Below are positions 49,823 through 54,991 of a DNA stretch of 54,991 nt, one piece after another. The translations under genes and the position numbers were made by a program. Under the pieces are notes generated by a model, which did not search any database, was not told the origin of the DNA, and was given only the letters and a program-made list of their open reading frames with translations. Position 1 is the stretch's first letter, and every line of letters starts with the position of its first letter. The DNA comes from Pseudomonas sp. 30_B (GTDB lineage Bacteria > Pseudomonadota > Gammaproteobacteria > Pseudomonadales > Pseudomonadaceae): positions 47,327 through 102,317 of the forward strand of contig NZ_JAFGYY010000021.1 of NCBI RefSeq assembly GCF_017491605.1, read 5' to 3'.

Positions 49823-50865
49823 ACAGCCCACTCCAGCAACCGACCCCGAACCGCAAGATTCCGGTCACCATCCTCACCGGCTTCCTCGGCGCCGGCAAAA
49901 CCACGCTGCTCAACTACATCCTCAAGGAAAACCACGGTCGCAGGATTGCCGTGATCGAAAACGAGTTCGGCGAAGTCGGCATCGACGGCGACCTGGTGCT
50001 CAGCTCCGAGACCGAGGAAATCTACGAGATGGTCAACGGCTGCGTGTGCTGCACCGCGGAGGTCCGCGAGGACCTGGTGCGCATCGTCCGCGAACTGGTG
50101 GCACGTCCGGTGCGCCTCGATCACATCCTGATCGAAACCAGCGGCCTGGCCGACCCGTACCCGGTGGCTCAGAGCTTCTTCATCAACGACCCGATTGCCG
50201 AAGAAGTGGAACTGGACGCCATCGTGGCCATGGTCGACGCCAAGCACATCACCCAGCACCTGGAGGATCTGCAACTCGACGGCGCGGACAACCAGGCCGT
50301 GGACCAGATCGTCTGTGCCGACCGGATCGTCATCAACAAGATCGATCTGGTCAGCGACGCCGAAGTGGCGAGCCTGAGCGAGAAGATTCGCGGCTTGAAT
50401 GCCACGGCGGACCTGGTGACCTCCAGCTACGCCGAGATCGACCTGTCGAAGATCCTCGGTGTCGGTGCCTTCGAGGCCACCCAGAAGCTGATGGAGATCG
50501 GCTCCGACCACGATCACCACGCCGATGAGCATCATCACGACCACGACGATCTGGAGCATGACCACGACCCCAGCGTTTCCTCCGTCGGCATCGCCGTGGA
50601 CGGCGCGGTGAACCTGGGCGCCTTCCACCGCTGGATCAGCGAACTGCGCGTCCAGCAGGCCGACAACCTCTACCGCATGAAAGGCGTGCTGGCGGTCAAG
50701 GACCAGGATCAGCGCTACGTGCTGCAAGGCGTGCACAGCCTCGTCGAGTTCCGCGCCTCCACCTCGTGGGGCACGGAACAGCGCTCCAGCAAGATCGTGT
50801 TCATCGGCCGCGACCTGGATCGTGCGGCGTTGAACCAAGGATTCGCGGCCTGCCTGGCCGGCTGA
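49819..50865 (+). CDS. COG0523/CobW-family GTPase, His-rich metallochaperone
   Basis: A 348-residue protein with Walker A (GFLGAGKTTLLN), the metal motif CVCC at 75-78, the GTPase NKID motif, and a His/Asp-rich stretch at about 230-253 (DHDHHADEHHHDHDD). It ends in the C-terminal CobW domain. Members deliver zinc, or other metals, to partner enzymes in a GTP-dependent way. The overlap with the UbiX gene and the metal-requiring amidohydrolases nearby suggest it loads one of these enzymes. The metal and client are inferred. Confidence 0.9.
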   Translation: MNSPLQQPTPNRKIPVTILTGFLGAGKTTLLNYILKENHGRRIAVIENEFGEVGIDGDLVLSSETEEIYEMVNGCVCCTAEVREDLVRIVRELVARPVRLDHILIETSGLADPYPVAQSFFINDPIAEEVELDAIVAMVDAKHITQHLEDLQLDGADNQAVDQIVCADRIVINKIDLVSDAEVASLSEKIRGLNATADLVTSSYAEIDLSKILGVGAFEATQKLMEIGSDHDHHADEHHHDHDDLEHDHDPSVSSVGIAVDGAVNLGAFHRWISELRVQQADNLYRMKGVLAVKDQDQRYVLQGVHSLVEFRASTSWGTEQRSSKIVFIGRDLDRAALNQGFAACLAG

Positions 50866-50957
50866 GAAAAAAGCATCGGCGCCGGTGGATGGCGGCTCCG
50901 GGCACGCAGAACGAATACCCCTCTCTACCCAATAAAAACAGCAAGAGGTGATTCCCC

Positions 50958-52313
50958 ATGTCGTCAGCCAGTACCGTCTCCACCGTCCACCCGGTCGACC
51001 AGGTATTACCGGTCCGGCAAATGCTCACCCTCGGCCTGCAACACATGGCCGTCTCGTACATCGGCGCCATCGCCGTGCCGTTGATTGTCGCCAGCGCCTT
51101 GAAAATGTCCGAAGCCGATACCGTGGTACTGATCAGCACCACACTCTTCTGCTCCGGGATCGCCACCCTGCTGCAGTGTGTCGGCTTCTGGAAGTTCGGC
51201 GTGCGCCTGCCGATCCTCCAGGGCGTGGCCTTCAGCAGCGTCGGCCCGGTCATCGCCATCGGCAGCGACCCGCAGGTGGGGTTCGCCGGGGTTTGCGGAG
51301 CGGTGATCGGCGCGGGGATATTCACCCTGCTCGCCGCGCCTCTCGTGGGTCGATTGCGCCGGTACTTCCCACCGGTGGTCACCGGCTGCATCGTCACGGT
51401 GATCGGCCTGCAGCTGTTCCCGATCGCCTACGAGTGGATCGGCGGCGGCCGCCACGCCAGCGATTTCGGCGCGCCGACCTACCTGGCCGTCTCCGTGGTG
51501 GTGCTGGCGACCATCCTGCTGGTCAACCGCTACGGCGGCCCGCTAATGCGCAACATGGCGGTTCTGATGGGCATGCTGGTGGGTGCGGGGCTGGCCTACG
51601 GCCTGGGCATGGGCAGTTTCCACAGCGTACAGGAAGCCCCCTGGCTGACCGTGCCCTACCCCTTCCACTTCGGCCTGCCGACCTTCAGCCTGATCCCGAT
51701 CGCGACCATGGTGGTGGTGATGATCGTGCAGATGGTCGAGTCCATGGGGCTGTTCGTCGCCATCGGCGACATCGTCGATAAACCGGTGAGCGAGAAACAG
51801 GTGATCGGCGGCCTGCGCGCCAACGGGCTGGCGAGCACCATCGCCGGGATGTTCGCAGCGTTTCCGTTCATTGCCTTCATGGAGAACGTCGGGCTGGTGA
51901 TCCTCACCGGCGTGCGCAGCCGCTGGGTGGTGGCGATCAGCGGGCTGCTGATGTGCTCGGTGGCGCTGGTGCCCAAGGCCGGGGCGATCATCGCCTCGAT
52001 GCCCACCGCGGCCCTCGGCGGCGCCGGAGTCGCCATGTTCGGCGTGGTCGCGGCGGCCGGCATCCAGACCCTGGCCAAGGTCGATTACGAGCGCAACCGC
52101 TACAACGTCCTGATCGTCGGTTTCACCATCGTGGCCGCCCTGGTGCCGGTGATGGCGCCGACCCTGTTCAAGCAACTGCCCGAGTGGTCTCAGCCGTTCC
52201 TGCACAGCAGCGTGGTGATCGCCTGCCTGGTGTCGGTGCTGCTCAACGCGGCGCTCAATGGCGTCAGCGCCCCCGACAGTACAGCCAGCAAGTCTGCCTC
52301 CCACACCCTCTGA
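50958..52313 (+). CDS. NCS2-family nucleobase/xanthine-uracil permease
   Basis: A 451-residue inner-membrane transporter with about 14 helices and NCS2 motifs (QHMAVSYIGAIAVPLIVASA, AFSSVGPVIAIGS, FIAFMENVGLVILTG). Members bring in uracil, xanthine, uric acid or related bases in symport with protons. Ninety-two bases separate it from the COG0523 gene and twelve from the deaminase, so it is part of the cluster. Its presence is the best evidence that the pathway substrate is a nucleobase-like heterocycle. Confidence 0.9.
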   Translation: MSSASTVSTVHPVDQVLPVRQMLTLGLQHMAVSYIGAIAVPLIVASALKMSEADTVVLISTTLFCSGIATLLQCVGFWKFGVRLPILQGVAFSSVGPVIAIGSDPQVGFAGVCGAVIGAGIFTLLAAPLVGRLRRYFPPVVTGCIVTVIGLQLFPIAYEWIGGGRHASDFGAPTYLAVSVVVLATILLVNRYGGPLMRNMAVLMGMLVGAGLAYGLGMGSFHSVQEAPWLTVPYPFHFGLPTFSLIPIATMVVVMIVQMVESMGLFVAIGDIVDKPVSEKQVIGGLRANGLASTIAGMFAAFPFIAFMENVGLVILTGVRSRWVVAISGLLMCSVALVPKAGAIIASMPTAALGGAGVAMFGVVAAAGIQTLAKVDYERNRYNVLIVGFTIVAALVPVMAPTLFKQLPEWSQPFLHSSVVIACLVSVLLNAALNGVSAPDSTASKSASHTL

Positions 52314-52325
52314 CTGGAGAAGCCC

Positions 52326-53714
52326 ATGACTCAACTGCAGAACACCCTGATCAAGAATCCCCTGGCGGTGATGACCGGGTTGCGCGGTCCGCGCGCCCGG
52401 GCTGGCGGCGTAGACATCCGCGTCGTCAACGGTCGCATCGCCGAAATGGCGGTGGGCCTCACGGCGCAACCGGGGGAGCGGGTCATCGACGCCCGTGACT
52501 CGGTGGTGTATCCGGGCTGGATCAACACCCACCATCACCTGTTCCAGAACCTGCTCAAGGCAGTACCGGAGGGGATGAACCAGGACCTGCAAGGCTGGTT
52601 GGCCAGCGTGCCCTATCCACGCCTGAACCTCTTCACCCCGCAACTGGCGCGGATCGCTGCGCGGCTGGGCATGGCCGAACTGTTGCTGTCCGGGGTTACG
52701 ACCTGCGCCGATCACCATTACCTCTACCACGCCAACGGCACCACCGAGACCGGCGACCTGCTGTTCGACATGGCCGAGACATTCGGGATGCGCTTCGCTC
52801 TGTGCCGGGGCGGAGCGCTGGAGTCGGCCAGCGCACACCCGGGATTCTCGAAAACGGCGCTGCAACCGGAGACCCTGGATCAGATGGTCGGCGACATCGA
52901 GCGACTCAAATCGCTGTACCACCAGGACACCCCGGATGCGATGCGCCGGATAGTGGTGGCGCCGACCACGCCGACCTTCTCGCTGCCGCCAACACTGCTG
53001 CGCGAACTGGCCCACTCCGCACGCGGCCTCGGCCTGCGACTGCACACGCATCTTTCCGAGACGCAGAACTACGTCAACTTCTGCCGCGAAAAATACAACT
53101 GCCTGCCCGTGGAGTTCGTCGCCGAACACGAATGGCTCGGCCCTGACGTCTGGTTCGCCCATGCGGTCCATCTGCAGCCAGGCGAGATCCGTATGCTCGC
53201 GCAAACCGGCACCGGCATTTCCCACTGCCCGGTGAGCAACGCACGGTTGGGCAGCGGTATCGCACCGGTGCCGCAGATGTACGAGGCCGGTGTGCCGATT
53301 TCCCTCGGGGTCGACGGCGTGGCCTCGAACGAATCCGGAAGCATGGTTGGCGAAGCACATACGGCCTGGCTGATCCATCGCGCGGAGCAAGGCGCGTCAG
53401 CCACCACGGCTGAGGACGTGATCCACTGGGGAACGGCCGGAGGGGCAAAAGTGCTGGGGCTGGACTCGGTCGGCACCCTGGAAGTCGGACAGGCAGCGGA
53501 CCTGGTGATCTACGGCCTGGACCATCCGCGCTTCTTCGGCTTCCACGATACCGCGCTGGCGCCGGTCGCTGCAGGCGAGCCGATTACCGTGCGCTACAGC
53601 ATGGTCGGGGGGCGGCTGGTGGTCGACGGCGGCGTGATTCCGGGCCTGGACCTGGAACGGATGCGTGCCGAAGCCTGGGACGGGGTGCAACAGCTGATGC
53701 AGGTCGACGACTGA
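52326..53714 (+). CDS. TRZ/ATZ-family deaminase, 8-oxoguanine deaminase-like
   Basis: A 462-residue amidohydrolase-1 enzyme with the metal and catalytic motifs PGWINTHHHLFQN, THLSET, AHAVHL, GISHCP and GVDGVASNES. The N-terminal part resembles the 8-oxoguanine deaminase of P. aeruginosa (PA0142 type: KNPLAVMTG, DHHYLY). It removes exocyclic amino groups (or chloro/alkylamino groups) from purines, pyrimidines or s-triazines. Exact substrate cannot be read. It follows the permease by 12 bases. Confidence 0.88.
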   Translation: MTQLQNTLIKNPLAVMTGLRGPRARAGGVDIRVVNGRIAEMAVGLTAQPGERVIDARDSVVYPGWINTHHHLFQNLLKAVPEGMNQDLQGWLASVPYPRLNLFTPQLARIAARLGMAELLLSGVTTCADHHYLYHANGTTETGDLLFDMAETFGMRFALCRGGALESASAHPGFSKTALQPETLDQMVGDIERLKSLYHQDTPDAMRRIVVAPTTPTFSLPPTLLRELAHSARGLGLRLHTHLSETQNYVNFCREKYNCLPVEFVAEHEWLGPDVWFAHAVHLQPGEIRMLAQTGTGISHCPVSNARLGSGIAPVPQMYEAGVPISLGVDGVASNESGSMVGEAHTAWLIHRAEQGASATTAEDVIHWGTAGGAKVLGLDSVGTLEVGQAADLVIYGLDHPRFFGFHDTALAPVAAGEPITVRYSMVGGRLVVDGGVIPGLDLERMRAEAWDGVQQLMQVDD

Positions 53715-53730
53715 TCCACCCACCCTTCTC

Positions 53731-53778
53731 GTAGGAGCCGGCTTGTCAGCGATGGCGGCCTTAAGGCCGGACTCCTAC
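53731..53778. repeat. REPIN between the deaminase and Tsx-type genes
   Basis: Inverted REP units (gtaggagccggcttgtcagc and ggccttaaggccggactcctac-like) pair across a short spacer. They lie 16 bases after the deaminase stop and likely mark the end of that transcript. Confidence 0.88.
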
Positions 53779-53915
53779 GGCTTCCCCCTCGGGACAACTC
53801 GACATGTCCGGCTCATTGCGCCGTGCCGGTAGACGCACGTCCTGCGCAAAGCCTCACCGAGAAAAATAAAAAGTCCCCCGCGCCGAACGGGGTGATGACT
53901 CAAGGGAAACAGAAA

Positions 53916-54773
53916 ATGCAGAAACGCACGTTACCTGCCTGCCAGGCCTTTGCCATCGGTGTTCTATCGTTGACTGCGATCGCTTCCGCACAAGCGGCCG
54001 AGTGGAGCGACAGCTCTTTCAGCTACTTGTACGGCACTCGCTTTGCCGAGCCGGGAATCGATGATTCGATCGCCAAGAACATCGTCGAATTCACCTATGT
54101 TGACGGATACCAGTACGGCGGCAACTTTCTCGACATACAGGCGTTGTTTTCCGACAGCACCGATCCCGCCGAAGACAGCAACGACGGCGCCACGGAATTC
54201 TATGTGGTGTACCGCCATCAACTGTCGCTCAACAAGATTTCAGGCCAGGACTTCAAGTGGGGCCCCGTTCGGGACTGGTCGCTGTCGGCCGGCCTCGACT
54301 GGAACACCAAGAACACCGCGTTCGCGCCGGAAAAACGCATGTTCGTCGTCGGCCCGACCCTCAATTTCGATGTACCGGGCTTCTGGGACCTGAGCCTGAT
54401 GTACCGCACCGAGAAGAACCACAATGGCTTGTCGTTCGCCCAGGAGCACGATATCCGCTTCGACGATACGTACTATGTGGAAACCGCCTGGGACACGCCC
54501 TTCCAGCTCGGCTCGGTATCGCTGAAGTTCAAGGGGTTTGCCAACTTCGTCCCACCCAAGGGCAAGGACGGCTTCGGCAACAACACCGTGAGCGAGACGC
54601 TGGTGCACGCTGCGGTGCTTGTAGACGTAGGCGAGCTGGCATTCGGCAAGAAGAGCACCCTCTTTGCCGGGGTAGGTTACGAATACTGGAAGAACAAGTT
54701 CGGCAACAACTCCGCCAATACGCCAGGCACCGAGGCCAATACGCCGTTCCTGAACCTGGAATGGCATCTGTAA
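53916..54773 (+). CDS. Tsx-type outer-membrane nucleoside channel
   Basis: A 285-residue outer-membrane protein with a signal peptide ending ASAQA and a mature start EWSDSSFSYLYGTRF. Alternating aromatic/polar strands and the final LNLEWHL (aromatic near the C-terminus) fit a beta-barrel of the Tsx family, which admits nucleosides and bases. Its linkage to a nucleobase permease and a deaminase supports a role in taking up the pathway substrate. It is separated from the deaminase gene by a REPIN, so it may have its own promoter; the ATG at 53916 is preceded by aaggga. Confidence 0.87.
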   Translation: MQKRTLPACQAFAIGVLSLTAIASAQAAEWSDSSFSYLYGTRFAEPGIDDSIAKNIVEFTYVDGYQYGGNFLDIQALFSDSTDPAEDSNDGATEFYVVYRHQLSLNKISGQDFKWGPVRDWSLSAGLDWNTKNTAFAPEKRMFVVGPTLNFDVPGFWDLSLMYRTEKNHNGLSFAQEHDIRFDDTYYVETAWDTPFQLGSVSLKFKGFANFVPPKGKDGFGNNTVSETLVHAAVLVDVGELAFGKKSTLFAGVGYEYWKNKFGNNSANTPGTEANTPFLNLEWHL

Positions 54774-54822
54774 GACGGCAGGTTTGGGCCTATCCTGTCG
54801 CCTGGCGACTTTCTCGCGCGCA

Positions 54823-54864
54823 AAAGCAAAGCCCCCGGCCAGCGATGCTGACCAGGGGCTTTGA
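54823..54864 (-). terminator. Terminator of the rRNA operon
   Basis: The paired ends aaagcccc / ggggcttt enclose ccggccagc and gctgacca-like arms. On the minus strand the hairpin follows the 5S gene and runs into gctttt. Confidence 0.85.
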
Positions 54865-54869
54865 GATAG

Positions 54870-54989
54870 GCGCTTGACGATGACCTACTCTCACATGGGG
54901 AAACCCCACACTACCATCGGCGATGCGTCGTTTCACTGCTGAGTTCGGGATGGGATCAGGTGGTTCCAACGCTCTATGGTCGTCAAGCA
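54870..54989 (-). rRNA. rrf: 5S ribosomal RNA
   Basis: The sequence reads tgcttgacgaccatagagcg at its 5' end and ends with the matching gtcatcgtcaagcgcc, the paired terminal stem of Pseudomonas 5S rRNA. The inner parts (ggaaccacctgatcccat, ggtagtgtggggtttcccca) are also standard. The 23S and 16S genes would lie beyond the window end; the 3' boundary is accurate to a few bases. Confidence 0.95.
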
Positions 54990-54991
54990 AT

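Overview
The window looks like chromosome of a GC-rich Pseudomonas close to the P. aeruginosa / P. nitroreducens / P. citronellolis group. The support is recognisable Pseudomonas families (LapA/LapD/LapG adhesin control, an SdsA1/SdsB1-type alkylsulfatase locus, a PhaG/RhlA-type transacylase), the typical Pseudomonas REP/REPIN elements, and a Pf1-like filamentous prophage in a tRNA-Gly gene. No species call is possible from sequence reading alone.

Layout. 1-7.6 kb: the 3' end of a giant RTX adhesin (LapA-like) with near-identical 321-bp repeats, a small conserved protein, then lapD and lapG on the minus strand, which control release of the adhesin by c-di-GMP. 7.7-10.7 kb: alkylsulfatase sdsA1 and its divergent LysR regulator. 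10.7-16.8 kb: a tiny His/Asp/Arg-rich lipoprotein, DUF1145, a DUF2157/DUF4824 membrane pair, a CWC protein, RsuA-type pseudouridine synthase and two different L,D-transpeptidases. 17-20.7 kb: a periplasmic solute-binding protein translationally coupled to a Cache-HAMP-GAF-HD-GYP protein. 21.2-22.1 kb: a PhaG-type acyltransferase. 22.2 kb: tRNA-Gly(CCC).

22.26-33.5 kb: a complete-looking Pf1-like filamentous prophage bounded by 34-bp direct repeats (attL in the tRNA 3' end, attR at 33472). Its core runs on the minus strand in the Pf order: regulator, Arc-like protein, small proteins, ssDNA-binding protein, small membrane proteins, major coat protein, a 23-residue membrane protein, adsorption protein, DUF2523 protein, Zot-type assembly ATPase, replication initiator, integrase. 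A divergent repressor gene and an inverted-repeat operator lie upstream. Each end of the prophage carries a paralogous cassette: a 55-56 residue protein with a SutA-like core on the minus strand, a structured leader, and a cold-shock protein on the plus strand.

33.6-38.8 kb: a HigB/HigA-type toxin-antitoxin pair just outside attR, then a hybrid histidine kinase coupled to a REC-HD-GYP response regulator. 38.9-40.9 kb: a LysR regulator divergent from a VOC protein and a glutathione transferase.

41-54.8 kb: an accessory catabolic region. An isoquinoline-1-oxidoreductase-type molybdenum hydroxylase (2Fe-2S plus TAT-exported Mo subunit) with a LysR gene on the same strand and another divergent one is followed by a plus-strand cluster: two paralogous amidohydrolase-2 proteins, a UbiD-type decarboxylase, its UbiX-type flavin prenyltransferase, a His-rich COG0523 metallochaperone, an NCS2 nucleobase permease, an 8-oxoguanine/ATZ-type deaminase and a Tsx-type outer-membrane channel. 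Together these read as a self-contained uptake and degradation pathway for a carboxylated or carboxylatable N-heterocycle. The substrate is not identifiable from sequence, and this is the best candidate for an undescribed system. The window ends with a 5S rRNA gene on the minus strand and its terminator.
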